Of a stretch of 64,000 bases of DNA, positions 15,952-24,952 are shown piece after piece. The notes beneath the pieces were generated by a model that was given only the letters and a program-made list of their open reading frames with translations, searched no databases and was not told the DNA's origin. Position numbers and translations under genes: made by a program. The DNA is from Priestia taiwanensis (GTDB lineage Bacteria > Bacillota > Bacilli > Bacillales > Bacillaceae_G): assembly GCF_014638355.1 (NCBI RefSeq), contig NZ_BMFK01000001.1, positions 1,131,160 through 1,195,159 on the forward strand. The letters are read 5' to 3'. Numbering within the stretch: the stretch's first letter is position 1; every line of letters starts with the position of its first letter.

Positions 15952-16974
15952 TTACGCTTTTGCTTTAAATAATAAAAATAGAAAATACGGTACACCGATG
16001 ATGGAAATAACGATTCCAACTGGTAATTCCGCCGGCATGAAAATTGTCTTCGCAATGAAATCCGACACGACTACTAGCAACATACCGATTGCACCACATA
16101 CCGGTAATACTCGACTATGTTTAATTCCAACAAGGCGTTTCGCAATGTGCGGCGCCATTAATCCAACAAAACCGATGCTTCCTGAGACAGAAACACACGC
16201 ACTAACTATCCCAATACTACTTAATAATAAAATAGCTTTCTCTTTTTCTACCGCAACACCTAGACTTTTAATACTCGATTCTTCGAGCTGAAACAAATCT
16301 AATAAATACGCTTTTTTCATTACTATTGGAAGGAGTAAAAGTAACCATGGTAACATTGCCATAATGTACGTCCAGTTCGCATTATAAATACTCCCAGATA
16401 CCCATACAGTCGCCATCTCGAAATCTTGTGCTTTCATTTTAAGAGATAAATAGATAGAAAATGCACCGAATCCAGAACCAATTGCGATACCAGTTAAGAT
16501 AAGACGCTGGGAGTCAATTCGTCCATTCTTCCACGAGAAGATATAAATAACAATTGCTGCACCAAGTCCACCAATTAGCCCAAACATCGGCATCATCATA
16601 ATTGCTCCCCAGCTCGTTCCTGTTACGTGCTCTTGAAAAAAGAACATGAACAGTACAATTGCTGCCCCAGCTCCAGCGTTAATACCTAAAATACCTGGAT
16701 CAGCTAAACCATTTCGTGTCACACCTTGAATAACAGCACCAGCAATACCAAGACCAAATCCAACTAATGCGGCAATAACAATTCTCGGTAAGCGGAAATC
16801 AAAAATAACTAAATCATGCTCTGGTAGCGCATCTATATGAAATAACGTACGAATGACATCCATCATTGATAAGTCAAACACGCCATTCGTTAAGCTTATG
16901 TACATCGCTATTACCGTTAAGATAATAAGTACACTTACTATCATGACATATCGTTGCCACGAATCTTTACGCAT
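15952..16974 (-). CDS. feuC: Iron-siderophore ABC permease FeuC
   Basis: The 340-aa polytopic protein belongs to the FecCD family. It has about ten membrane helices, the conserved GLGIAGAVIQGVTRNGLADPGILGINAGAG segment and the ATPase-contact region (GFVGLMAPHIAKRLVG). It pairs with FeuB to form the channel for the ferric trilactone siderophore. Its ATG overlaps the feuB stop by 8 bases, so the two are probably translated together. Order and length match feuC of B. subtilis. Confidence 0.9.
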   Translation of the reverse strand: MRKDSWQRYVMIVSVLIILTVIAMYISLTNGVFDLSMMDVIRTLFHIDALPEHDLVIFDFRLPRIVIAALVGFGLGIAGAVIQGVTRNGLADPGILGINAGAGAAIVLFMFFFQEHVTGTSWGAIMMMPMFGLIGGLGAAIVIYIFSWKNGRIDSQRLILTGIAIGSGFGAFSIYLSLKMKAQDFEMATVWVSGSIYNANWTYIMAMLPWLLLLLPIVMKKAYLLDLFQLEESSIKSLGVAVEKEKAILLLSSIGIVSACVSVSGSIGFVGLMAPHIAKRLVGIKHSRVLPVCGAIGMLLVVVSDFIAKTIFMPAELPVGIVISIIGVPYFLFLLFKAKA

Positions 16975-17974
16975 GCCTTTCTCCCCCTCTCGTTCTAATT
17001 AAGTAGAGGAAGAATGGTATTCCAATTAATGCTGTCACGACACCAATTGGTGTTTCAAATGGATAATTCATAAATCTACTTATTACATCACACAAAGCGA
17101 GAAAAACTCCTCCAATAACTCCTGCACATGGAATAACCCATTTATAATCAATTCCAACGATAAATCGTGTTATATGTGGAATAATTAAGCCAACAAATCC
17201 TATTTTTCCAACTAACGCAACAGCGGTTCCTGTTAATAATACGACTGATAAAATCGACATTACCTTTACTAACTTTGTTCGTTGACCGAGGTTAATAGAT
17301 ACTTCCTCTCCTAACGATAAGATTGTAATAGATTTTGAGAGAGTAAGCGCAAGTATAACTCCTATTAATCCGAACGGTACAATAAGTTTTAACATCTCCG
17401 TATCAACTTGATGCAACCTTGCATTGTACCAAAAGCTAATATGTTGTGACACTTGAAAATACGAAGCAATTGCTGCCGAAACACTACTTAGAAACGTACC
17501 AATAACTGTCCCGATTATCGCAAGACGTACAGGTGACAATCCATTACGTAGCAACGAACCAAATCCAAATACAATACCAGCCCCAATTGCTGAACCAATC
17601 ATCGAATATATAATTAATTGTATATTCGACATACTCGGTGCAAACACCATACATAACGTAATAACAAATGCAGAGCCATCTGATACACCCATAATAGAAG
17701 GGGATGCAAGATAATTTCTTGTCATCCCCTGCATAAGTGCTCCTGAGATAGCTAAAAACGCACCGACGAGAAGTGCACCAATTACCCTCGGCAAACGCGA
17801 CGTCCTAATAATTGCATGATCTACATTATCTGCATCATAATAGAAAAGTGCGTCCCATATCGTCCCTACATCTATATTTTTGGCACCGTACAAAATTGAT
17901 AAAACAATCGTAGCCACTATAAGCAATGGTGACAGACATAAAATGAATGTCGGTACAGAATTTATTTTCTTCAT
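16967..17974 (-). CDS. feuB: Iron-siderophore ABC permease FeuB
   Basis: This FecCD permease has the same motifs as FeuC (AISGALMQGMTRNYLASPSIMGVSDGSA, GFVGLIIPHITRFIVG) and about ten membrane helices. ATG 17974 is used here; a TTG 9 bases upstream (17983) is also in frame and either may initiate. It lies directly after feuA (18 bases) and overlaps feuC. Together FeuB and FeuC make the inner-membrane pore. Confidence 0.9.
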   Translation of the reverse strand: MKKINSVPTFILCLSPLLIVATIVLSILYGAKNIDVGTIWDALFYYDADNVDHAIIRTSRLPRVIGALLVGAFLAISGALMQGMTRNYLASPSIMGVSDGSAFVITLCMVFAPSMSNIQLIIYSMIGSAIGAGIVFGFGSLLRNGLSPVRLAIIGTVIGTFLSSVSAAIASYFQVSQHISFWYNARLHQVDTEMLKLIVPFGLIGVILALTLSKSITILSLGEEVSINLGQRTKLVKVMSILSVVLLTGTAVALVGKIGFVGLIIPHITRFIVGIDYKWVIPCAGVIGGVFLALCDVISRFMNYPFETPIGVVTALIGIPFFLYLIRTRGGERHA

Positions 17975-17992
17975 CTCATTCAACGCACCTTA

Positions 17993-18952
17993 TTATTTAG
18001 TTAATTTATCCTCAACTGCTTTTAAGAACGCTATTTTGCTCCACGCTGTTCCACCTTGAGCTAGTGGGTCTACAGCATTAATAAACACCTTATTATCTTT
18101 TACTGCTTTTAAATTCTTCCAAATTGCGTTACTTTGTAATTCATCTAATACTTTTGGTGTTTTTGCATTCTCACTTTCATCAAATTGTAGGAACACAATA
18201 TCCGGATCCATCTCTGCAAATTTTTCAATAGAGATTGCTTCTTGCTTTTCTACTGCTTTAATTTCAGTCGGTACTGTTAGACCTAAATCTTCGTATAAAA
18301 CAGGATTTAAATATACGCTCGCAGGATATACTTGCATGTTACCTGCACGAATACGTACAACAACAGCTTCTTTGTCTTTCACTTTCGGTTCAATTGATGC
18401 TTTTACTTTTGCCACATCTTCCTTATATTGTTTGATAACTTCTTCTGCTTTCTCTTTCGTACCACTTACTTCACCCATTAGACGTAAATTTGCTTCCCAA
18501 TCTGTAGAAATATGTGATACTGGTATCATTGTCGCTACTTTCCCTAATTTCTCTGCTACTTCCGGTTGGAACTTTGTTGTGCCCAAAATAACATCCGGTT
18601 TCATTTTTAACAGTACTTCATGATTAGGCTGCATTTTTTCTCCAATAGACTCCGCACCTTCTAAGTCTTTCGCTAAATACGTTGGTAACTTCCCACCAAC
18701 TGTAATTGCTCCTGTCGGTTTCACACCTAACACAGCTGCGTCTTCCATCGCTTCTAAACTAGCTGCCGCAACCTTCTTAATATCTGTTGGAACAGTATAG
18801 TCTTTTTTCAAATACGTAATTGTTTGTGTTTCGCTTGTACTCGTTTCGCTTACTTTTTGTTTTTCTGTTGCTTTACTTCCTCCATCATTGCAAGCAGCTA
18901 ACCCTAGACTAAATACCGTTGCCATTCCTACTACTAATAATTTTTTATTCAT
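17993..18952 (-). CDS. feuA: Ferric bacillibactin/enterobactin-binding lipoprotein FeuA
   Basis: The 319-aa lipoprotein has a signal peptide ending in the lipobox LAAC (Cys21). Its mature part matches FeuA in many blocks: SLEAMEDAAVLGVKP, GEKMQPNHEVLLKMKPDVILGTTKF, VVRIRAGNMQVYP and the closing VDPLAQGGTAWSKIAFLKA. FeuA binds ferric catecholate trilactones at the outer face of the membrane and hands them to FeuBC. A perfect Fur box lies about 135 bases upstream, so the operon should be induced by iron limitation. First gene of a five-gene operon feuA-feuB-feuC-ATPase-esterase. Confidence 0.95.
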   Translation of the reverse strand: MNKKLLVVGMATVFSLGLAACNDGGSKATEKQKVSETSTSETQTITYLKKDYTVPTDIKKVAAASLEAMEDAAVLGVKPTGAITVGGKLPTYLAKDLEGAESIGEKMQPNHEVLLKMKPDVILGTTKFQPEVAEKLGKVATMIPVSHISTDWEANLRLMGEVSGTKEKAEEVIKQYKEDVAKVKASIEPKVKDKEAVVVRIRAGNMQVYPASVYLNPVLYEDLGLTVPTEIKAVEKQEAISIEKFAEMDPDIVFLQFDESENAKTPKVLDELQSNAIWKNLKAVKDNKVFINAVDPLAQGGTAWSKIAFLKAVEDKLTK

Positions 18953-18984
18953 TTCTTTCTACGTCCCCTTTTAAATTATTTATG

Positions 18985-19012
18985 TAAATCAATGTACAAC
19001 TTCATTGATTTA
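18985..19012 (-). promoter_or_regulatory. Hairpin/palindrome in the feuA 5' region
   Basis: TAAATCAATG (18985-18994) and CATTGATTTA (19003-19012) are perfectly complementary with an 8-base loop, between the Fur box and feuA. It may be an operator for a second regulator or an mRNA hairpin. Its role is unknown. Confidence 0.5.
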
Positions 19013-19085
19013 GCCTAGGGCCCGCTCGATCAGAACGTACCATGCCTTCACTTCCTTTTTATGATTTTTAAGCCACCAAAAAGAG

Positions 19086-19104
19086 AATGATAATCATTAT
19101 CATT
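19086..19104. promoter_or_regulatory. Perfect Fur box of the feu operon
   Basis: AATGATAATCATTATCATT is a perfect 19-base palindrome matching the Fur consensus. It lies upstream of feuA. Confidence 0.93.
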
Positions 19105-19164
19105 AATAAATATATAGCTAATACTCTCATATTTCAAGTATTACGTGCTACTTGTCACAAAATT

Positions 19165-19200
19165 GAAAAGAAGGGTGCCACAATGGACACCCTTCTTTTC
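19165..19200 (-). terminator. Rho-independent terminator of the NhaC-family gene
   Basis: GAAAAGAAGGGTG (19165-19177) pairs perfectly with CACCCTTCTTTTC (19188-19200), eight bases after the transporter stop codon. Confidence 0.85.
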
Positions 19201-19208
19201 TCTATCAT

Positions 19209-20525
19209 TTATGCAATTTTTTCATACTCTTTTTTCGCTGTTTTTGGTGAAAAACGCGGGAAACCAATGACAATCGCAACGATTCCACATACCGCTACTA
19301 AAATTGGATAGAACGCATACGGTAATAGCTCCAATGGTGATAACGCCGCAAATCCTGCCGCTGTTAACATTTGTGCTCCGTACGGAATTAATCCTTGCAC
19401 ACTACAAGCAAATAAATCCAAAATACTTGCTGATTTACGTGGGTCGATTTCATATTGGTTCGAAATATTTTTTGCTAATGGTCCTGCGAATATAATTGCA
19501 ATTGTATTATTAGCTGTACACATATTCGTCAAACCTACAAGTCCAGCAATGCTAAATTCTGCTCCCTTTTTCGAACGAATATTACGAGTTAAAAGATTTA
19601 ATAAATAATTAATACCACCATTTTGTTGGATAAGTGCTACCATTCCACCAATTAGAATTGTTAATAATACTAGCTCCATCATGCCATTGATTCCTACAGT
19701 TACACTCTTCATGAAGCTTTCCAGTGTGTAGCTTCCATCAATAAGACCGATGACTCCTGCGAATAATGTTCCCCCTGTTAATACAACTAATACATTTACG
19801 CCTAGAAGTGCAGCGATTAATACACCTGCATACGGTAAGATTTTGACGATATCATATTCATACGTTGAGACGTTTGTTTGCGTACCTAACGTTAGCACAA
19901 CTAATAATACACATGTAATAATTGCTGCTGGTAAAACAATAAGAAAATTTGTTTTGAACTTATCTTTCATTTCTGTCCCTTGTGTACGTACCGCTGCAAT
20001 TGTTGTATCTGAGATAAACGATAAGTTATCCCCAAACATTGCACCGCCAACAACTGTTGCCATCGCAAGCGCAATTGCAATATCGGTTTGCTCACTAATT
20101 CCAACTGCAATTGGAGCTAATGCCGCAATCGTTCCCATTGACGTACCCATCGCTAATGAAATAAAGGCACCAATAATGAACAAACCAGCAACTAATAAAC
20201 TTTCAGGTAAGACAGACAATGCTAAGTTAACTGTTGATTCTACCCCACCCATTCCTTTGGCTGTTTCTGAAAAGGCTCCCGCTAAGATGAAGATTAAGAC
20301 CATGATCATAATATCTGGATGGCCGGCACCTGTCGCGAAGCGCTCTACTTTACTTGAGAACATTTCTTTTCTGTTCATGACTAGTGCAACCGCTACTGCA
20401 ATTAGTATTGCCACTAAAATTGGCAATTTATAAAAATCCCCTGTAATAATTCCTGATCCAATAAATAACGCTAAAAATACCACAAGGGGTAATAACGCAA
20501 ATGGATTACCTTTTGTTTCTGTCAA
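19209..20525 (-). CDS. NhaC-family transporter, probable methionine transporter (MetT-like)
   Basis: The 438-aa protein has about eleven to twelve membrane helices and the Na+/H+ antiporter NhaC-family pattern (GTSMGTIAALAPIAVGISEQ, ATVVGGAMFGDNLSFISDTTIAAVRTQG). By family alone it would be called a sodium/proton antiporter. It is preceded by a complete SAM riboswitch and terminator, and S-box-controlled NhaC-like proteins have been proposed as methionine transporters. I therefore favour methionine or a related sulfur compound as substrate. The TTG start at 20525 has GGGAGGAAG upstream. Confidence 0.82.
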   Translation of the reverse strand: MTETKGNPFALLPLVVFLALFIGSGIITGDFYKLPILVAILIAVAVALVMNRKEMFSSKVERFATGAGHPDIMIMVLIFILAGAFSETAKGMGGVESTVNLALSVLPESLLVAGLFIIGAFISLAMGTSMGTIAALAPIAVGISEQTDIAIALAMATVVGGAMFGDNLSFISDTTIAAVRTQGTEMKDKFKTNFLIVLPAAIITCVLLVVLTLGTQTNVSTYEYDIVKILPYAGVLIAALLGVNVLVVLTGGTLFAGVIGLIDGSYTLESFMKSVTVGINGMMELVLLTILIGGMVALIQQNGGINYLLNLLTRNIRSKKGAEFSIAGLVGLTNMCTANNTIAIIFAGPLAKNISNQYEIDPRKSASILDLFACSVQGLIPYGAQMLTAAGFAALSPLELLPYAFYPILVAVCGIVAIVIGFPRFSPKTAKKEYEKIA

Positions 20526-20566
20526 CTCAACTTCCTCCCACTATACCTAACTATCCTTCTGCATAC

Positions 20567-20599
20567 AAAAAGACCTCTTCCGCAAAGAAGAGGTCTTTT
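20567..20599 (-). terminator. Riboswitch-controlled terminator
   Basis: AAAGACCTCTTC and GAAGAGGTCTTT form a perfect stem followed by T residues on the minus strand. It sits between the SAM riboswitch and the transporter, so it is the expression platform. Confidence 0.9.
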
Positions 20600-20611
20600 A
20601 ATAAACTATAA

Positions 20612-20724
20612 GAGACGCTCTTCTTATCATTCAAGCACGTAGCTTGCTGGATTTGGCACAGCACTTCTGTGAGTCCGCTGCCGAGGTATCAAAGGGCCAG
20701 TCCCTCCACCTCTCTTTATAAGAA
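20612..20724 (-). ncRNA. SAM-I riboswitch (S-box leader)
   Basis: On the minus strand the leader shows the S-box core: TTCTTAT...AGAG, GGTGGAGGGACTGGCCCT, then the GATACCTCGGCAGC region and a closing GATAAGAAGAG strand that pairs with the 5' end. A terminator follows. By the known mechanism, SAM binding stabilises the aptamer and allows termination, so the downstream transporter is made when methionine/SAM is low. Confidence 0.93.
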
Positions 20725-20969
20725 GGTTTCATATTTGTTATGAATTATTATCTTACTTTACTGTCAATTCCGTCAAAAGTCAATCATTATTTTTAAATAA
20801 ATTGAAGTAAGATGGCAGGGATTATATTCACAATAATTGCACATGCTAGAAAGCAGATGTGATACAACATTATATACTTAGTGTGAACAAATCCGTTATT
20901 TTTTATTTTAAAAGCTCACTATACACAATAGCATGTTGCACGTCCCTCTCTATATTCCATGAAGAATCT
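20725..20969. other. Gap between the SAM riboswitch and the 96-aa membrane gene
   Basis: AT-rich stretch. Only a possible 25-residue hydrophobic ORF on the minus strand (about 20793-20870) is visible, and it has no ribosome binding site. The riboswitch promoter is expected near its left end. Nothing else is recognised. Confidence 0.4.
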
Positions 20970-21260
20970 TTACTTCTTCCATCCTCGATATTCATCGTAT
21001 TTATCACAAGCTTTTAAAGAGTTAAAACCTTTTTTCTTCGTGTAGATGAAATGGAACGCTAACCCAAGAAGAGGAAAACCAAAAATCCAAATCCACGCCC
21101 ACATAACCCCCATATAGTTATGAACTAAAACCACAATACCGATAAACCCTCCGTATCGAATGACTAATACATACCACGGATCCTTCCGAACAAATGAATA
21201 AAATGCAATTCTACCAATTACTAACAACACAATTGCCACTAACACTTGAATAGTTAACAT
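20970..21260 (-). CDS. Small integral membrane protein (96 aa)
   Basis: The start is ATG 21260, behind AAAGGAGCG; the frame extends to 21359 without a ribosome binding site. Three hydrophobic segments (about 1-18, 27-45 and 49-70) and a Lys-rich C-terminal tail indicate a small polytopic membrane protein. No family is recognised. It stands alone between the HAD gene and the SAM riboswitch region. Confidence 0.65.
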   Translation of the reverse strand: MLTIQVLVAIVLLVIGRIAFYSFVRKDPWYVLVIRYGGFIGIVVLVHNYMGVMWAWIWIFGFPLLGLAFHFIYTKKKGFNSLKACDKYDEYRGWKK

Positions 21261-21373
21261 ATTTATCCGCTCCTTTTTATATAAGGTGAAAAAAGTTGGT
21301 TGAAGGAAAGTTTTTATCATTATATGCACTATTCTCCATCGATAAAATGAGGAAAACACCTTAATTATGTCAT

Positions 21374-22231
21374 TTATTTCGACAAATCATTGGATACAAA
21401 TATCTTCTTACATACTTCTATAATCCCACCACCATAAGGAGCCGTTGCTAGATTATTATGCAAACGCTTCGCCTCTTCTGTCGCATTGCCAACAAGATAA
21501 CCGTGATTGACTGCTTTTAACATCTCGATGTCGTTTCCACTATCTCCAAATGCTATCGTATGCGTAACTGGTACGTCGTAATATTCCATCATAAACATCG
21601 CTAAGGTCTTTTTCCCACTCCCAAGCGGGATGAAATCAACATCATATGCATCCTTAGGATCTCCTGCCATTGGGTTGCAACAGCTAATATTGACTCCTAC
21701 TCCGTTTAACTTTGCTACATGACGAATAATCCGTAAATCGTATGCTGTTTTTGTTGTTGATTCGTGGAAATAGTAATAATTATATTTATTGTTACTCTGA
21801 CCAAATTGCGTCTGAGCGACTAACTTCACATTATATTGGTTCTTGCATTCTTGAAGTAAATCATCCACAACACGGGAAGAAAAGCTACTCCTATTTATTT
21901 TCCTCTCCCATTTGGATATCGAAGTAAATTCTCCTTCTTCATTTATTTCAATAAGTTCTGTCCCTAAATCACTTCCAATAAAATGTGGATAATAGGTCAT
22001 ATTGGCTAAGTTCATCTTTTCAATTATTTTTCCTACGCTACTCCCAGTAATCCAACCAATCTTCACATTCTGTTGAGTAGCCAGAGTCTGGAGATATTCC
22101 TCTAATTTATAGACTCTTTCTCTATTTCCTACTGTTTGATTATGTGGATAATACGTTTCATCAAAATCAAATAACAGTAAAAAGTCTGTTTTACTTGTAT
22201 AATGGAAAGGCTTTCTATTTTTCATTATCAT
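21374..22231 (-). CDS. HAD-superfamily sugar phosphatase-like hydrolase (Cof/S6PP-like)
   Basis: The 285-aa product has HAD motif I DFDETY (about 19-24), motif II in GWITGSS, and motif III/IV GDSGNDIEMLKAV with AFGDSGND (about 232-240), as in Cof-type and sucrose-phosphatase-like enzymes. Start ATG 22231 is chosen because GGGGTG lies 6 bases upstream; a longer frame reaches 22288 without a ribosome binding site. It is divergent from a LacI-family gene 76 bases away, so that regulator may control it. Likely a sugar-phosphate phosphatase, substrate unknown. Confidence 0.85.
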   Translation of the reverse strand: MIMKNRKPFHYTSKTDFLLLFDFDETYYPHNQTVGNRERVYKLEEYLQTLATQQNVKIGWITGSSVGKIIEKMNLANMTYYPHFIGSDLGTELIEINEEGEFTSISKWERKINRSSFSSRVVDDLLQECKNQYNVKLVAQTQFGQSNNKYNYYYFHESTTKTAYDLRIIRHVAKLNGVGVNISCCNPMAGDPKDAYDVDFIPLGSGKKTLAMFMMEYYDVPVTHTIAFGDSGNDIEMLKAVNHGYLVGNATEEAKRLHNNLATAPYGGGIIEVCKKIFVSNDLSK

Positions 22232-22307
22232 GTGATACACCCCATTTGTTTTTTTCAAGAATAAATGCTGGGATTGTTCCCATGTCAAGCAAAAATGAGG
22301 TGAACAA

Positions 22308-23306
22308 ATGACTACTATTTATGATATCGCTCGCTTAAGCGGTGTTTCAAAATCAACCGTTTCACGTGTATTAAACAATCATCCATATGTATCAAAAGAT
22401 GCAAAAGAAAAAGTCGCTTCGGCAATTAAGAAACTTCACTACACACCTAATTCGAGAGCCGTTCAATTTCGATTACAAATGACAAAAAACATTGGAATTA
22501 TCGCTCCTATGTTAGATCATCCATACTTCAGCCGACTCATTAGTGCACTTTCATCCGAGTGTATGCTGAGAGGATATAAACCAGTCGTCTATCAAACTTT
22601 CTTTCAAGAGGAGCGAGAAAAAGAGGTCTATACAAAACTCATTCACAAAGAACTAGACGCTGTCATTATTACAACATCACTCTTCTCTGAAGCATATATT
22701 AACGAATTAACAGCATCACAAACTGTCGTAGCGTGTAATGAAGATTATGAAGGAACTTACTTTGACGTATTTTCCTTAGATGAAGAAGGAATTATTTACG
22801 AAGCAACTACCTCTTTATTAAAACAAGGCTTATCGAATCTTGTATTTTGCGCTGATATTCTCGATAATGCCTTGCAACAATCGAGACTCAAAGGATTCAT
22901 ACGTGCGCATGAACAATACAGCATTACATATCGGGAAAGTTACATATATAATCATATTTCAACGATTGAAGACGGAGTACAATTAGGGAATTCGCTATTT
23001 TCTGGAACATTAATGTGTGATGGCATTGTCGCTGGTAGTGACTTCGTTGCAGCAGGATTACTTAAATCAGCAAGAAAACATTGCATACATGTCCCAAAAG
23101 ATGTCTCCATTATCGGCTTTGATAATCACCAAATTTCAACTATTACAGCACCAGAACTATCCACGATATGTAACCATATCCAAGAGATGATTACAGATGT
23201 ATTCGACCGCTTAGTACATAGATTAAATGGAGGCGATACTCCTTATGAAAAGAAAGTATATACAGGAACATTAATAATTCGCGAATCTTGTGTTAATAAG
23301 AAATAG
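22308..23306 (+). CDS. LacI family transcriptional regulator
   Basis: The 332-aa protein begins with the LacI helix-turn-helix TTIYDIARLSGVSKSTVSRVLNNHPYVS, then a periplasmic-binding-protein-like effector domain (about 60-325) with PKDVSIIGFDNHQI near the end. GAGGTGA precedes the ATG by 5 bases. It is divergent from the HAD phosphatase with only 76 bases between starts, so it probably regulates both. TTGTTC (22274-22279) and GAACAA (22302-22307) form a possible operator. Effector unknown. Confidence 0.9.
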   Translation: MTTIYDIARLSGVSKSTVSRVLNNHPYVSKDAKEKVASAIKKLHYTPNSRAVQFRLQMTKNIGIIAPMLDHPYFSRLISALSSECMLRGYKPVVYQTFFQEEREKEVYTKLIHKELDAVIITTSLFSEAYINELTASQTVVACNEDYEGTYFDVFSLDEEGIIYEATTSLLKQGLSNLVFCADILDNALQQSRLKGFIRAHEQYSITYRESYIYNHISTIEDGVQLGNSLFSGTLMCDGIVAGSDFVAAGLLKSARKHCIHVPKDVSIIGFDNHQISTITAPELSTICNHIQEMITDVFDRLVHRLNGGDTPYEKKVYTGTLIIRESCVNKK

Positions 23307-23382
23307 AGCTATTTCCTTAACATAAAAACAGAAACCAAGCTGCAAAGATTTAGACTGAACTCAATAAGTGAAACACAAATAA

Positions 23383-23430
23383 AAAACCTTCTTCATTCGC
23401 ATATTAGCTTATGAGAATGAAGGAGGTTTT
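23383..23430 (+). terminator. Rho-independent terminator of the LacI gene
   Basis: AAAACCTTCTTCATTC and GAATGAAGGAGGTTTT pair with one mismatch and are followed by T residues. Confidence 0.8.
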
Positions 23431-23434
23431 TTCC

Positions 23435-23536
23435 TATGATAAAAGAGTCTATTATGCAAGTGAAGTTAAAATGAAAGCTCTATAATTATGTTTAGAAGGA
23501 CATTTCATTGTTCAAACAATAACCATGAGCAATTAG
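23435..23536 (+). pseudogene. Possible fragment of an IS3-type transposase OrfA
   Basis: The frame reads YDKRVYYASEVKMKAL, then a stop, then LCLEGHFIVQTI, resembling the N-terminal helix-turn-helix of IS3-family OrfA proteins. It has an internal TAA and no start or terminal repeats. I judge it a vestige of an insertion sequence, with low certainty. Confidence 0.35.
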
Positions 23537-23544
23537 AAGTATTT

Positions 23545-24462
23545 TTATGTTTTTTGAATATGGATAATCCTATCTGACCTCGTTGGAAGTGTTACAATAA
23601 AGACTCCAACTAGAATTAAGCATCCTCCAACAAAAAAATTAATATCCAACGTTTCATTCAACAATAACCAACCTAAGAATGCACCAACTACTGGCTGAAA
23701 ATAGAAGAACAGTGCTCCAATACCAGCATCTATCAACTCCATTCCTTTATTCCACAAGAAAAAAGCACCCGCAGTTGAGATAGTTCCTAGGTACAAAACT
23801 CCTAAAATAATATAAATATCTGTATAGTAAATTTCAATATGTTGAGTTTCCCATAACATAAATGGTGTGGTAAATATCAGTGCAAAAAATATCGCATATG
23901 TTGTAATTGTTAATGAAGACATAGTATCTGAAGCTACTTTTACATATACGGATAATAGTGCCCAAGTAATTGCTGCACCTACTAAGATGATACTACCAAA
24001 TAAGTAGTTCGAAGCTCCTATATCCCATCCAATAATAGTTATAACCCCGAGAGTAGCTAAAATGAGCGAAATCACTTTTTTTGTGTTTATTTTTTCCTTT
24101 AAAATAAAGTGAGCGAAAATAGAAATAAAAGCAGGTGTAGCCGATGTTATTAAGGCACCTGTATGTGCATCCGATAACTTTGTCCCTATAAATTGAAAAG
24201 AAATAGAGACAAAATATCCAACAAATCCAATTCCACATAATAAGATCCAATCCTTTTTATTCAAAGATAATTTCTTATTATCCTTTCTTTCAATGATTTT
24301 TAATATGAAGAATAAAAAAATAAAAGCAATAATATAACGAAGCCAAACTAATGTCATCGGTGGTATATACTCTAACACAAATTTACTAACTACATACATC
24401 CCGCCCCATATACTAGCAGCTAAAGATAAACATATAGCTCCCAGTAGTTTTTGTCTACTCAT
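23545..24462 (-). CDS. DMT-superfamily exporter (EamA domains)
   Basis: The 305-aa protein has ten membrane segments in two EamA repeats, with the SIWGGMYVVSKFVLEYIPPMTLVWLRYIIAF start and WALLSVYVKVASD in the second repeat. Such proteins export amino acids, purines or other metabolites. ATG 24462 is chosen, with GGGGTTG upstream; the frame extends to 24510. Substrate unknown. Confidence 0.85.
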   Translation of the reverse strand: MSRQKLLGAICLSLAASIWGGMYVVSKFVLEYIPPMTLVWLRYIIAFIFLFFILKIIERKDNKKLSLNKKDWILLCGIGFVGYFVSISFQFIGTKLSDAHTGALITSATPAFISIFAHFILKEKINTKKVISLILATLGVITIIGWDIGASNYLFGSIILVGAAITWALLSVYVKVASDTMSSLTITTYAIFFALIFTTPFMLWETQHIEIYYTDIYIILGVLYLGTISTAGAFFLWNKGMELIDAGIGALFFYFQPVVGAFLGWLLLNETLDINFFVGGCLILVGVFIVTLPTRSDRIIHIQKT

Positions 24463-24514
24463 ATAATCAACCCCATTCGTTGAAGCAAGTACTTCATTTA
24501 TACAAAACAAGAAG

Positions 24515-24551
24515 ACCTCCGTCCCAAGCTCATATAGAGATGCGCGGAGGT
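24515..24551 (-). terminator. Hairpin terminator after csaA
   Basis: ACCTCCG (24515-24521) and CGGAGGT (24545-24551) pair across a long loop, 13 bases after the csaA stop, followed by a modest T-rich stretch on the minus strand. Confidence 0.65.
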
Positions 24552-24563
24552 AGTTCAGGATAA

Positions 24564-24896
24564 CTAGTATACAGATGTTCCAATTAAAGCCTCTTTACTA
24601 GGAGTTAATAATGATAGTTCTCCGTCTTCTCCTGCAACACCAAGGATGAGCACTTCTGAAAGGAACCCAGCAATATTTTTAGATGGGAACCCGAGCACAG
24701 CAACTACTTGTAGCCCTTGTAGTTCTTCTTTTTTATAGTTAACCGCTTGTACACTAGACTGTTTTGTTCCAATTTCTAAACCAAAATCAACAACTACACG
24801 ATAAGCTGGCTTCTTTGCTCGTGGAAAATCCCTGACCTCAACAATCTTTCCTACCCTTAAATCAAGTTCTTGAAACTGTTCATAGGTTACTGACAT
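24564..24896 (-). CDS. csaA: CsaA-type tRNA-binding-domain protein
   Basis: This 110-aa protein is essentially one tRNA-binding OB-fold, with the hallmark DLRVGKIVEVRDFP...KKPAYRVVVDFGLEIGTKQSS and GFPSKNIAGFLSEVLILG. Bacillus CsaA was described as a chaperone-like factor linked to protein export and is related to the tRNA-binding domain of MetRS. The start is the second of two adjacent ATGs because GGGG lies closer to an ideal distance. It is monocistronic. Confidence 0.85.
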   Translation of the reverse strand: MSVTYEQFQELDLRVGKIVEVRDFPRAKKPAYRVVVDFGLEIGTKQSSVQAVNYKKEELQGLQVVAVLGFPSKNIAGFLSEVLILGVAGEDGELSLLTPSKEALIGTSVY

Positions 24897-24952
24897 CATA
24901 TTCCCCTTTTATTATCAGATTTTGTGTCGACGAATCATTCTATAACTACACA

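Noticed and set aside
19750..20433. Long plus-strand ORF of 227 codons
   Set aside because: It is antisense to the NhaC-family transporter, with composition expected of the complement of membrane helices, and has no ribosome binding site.
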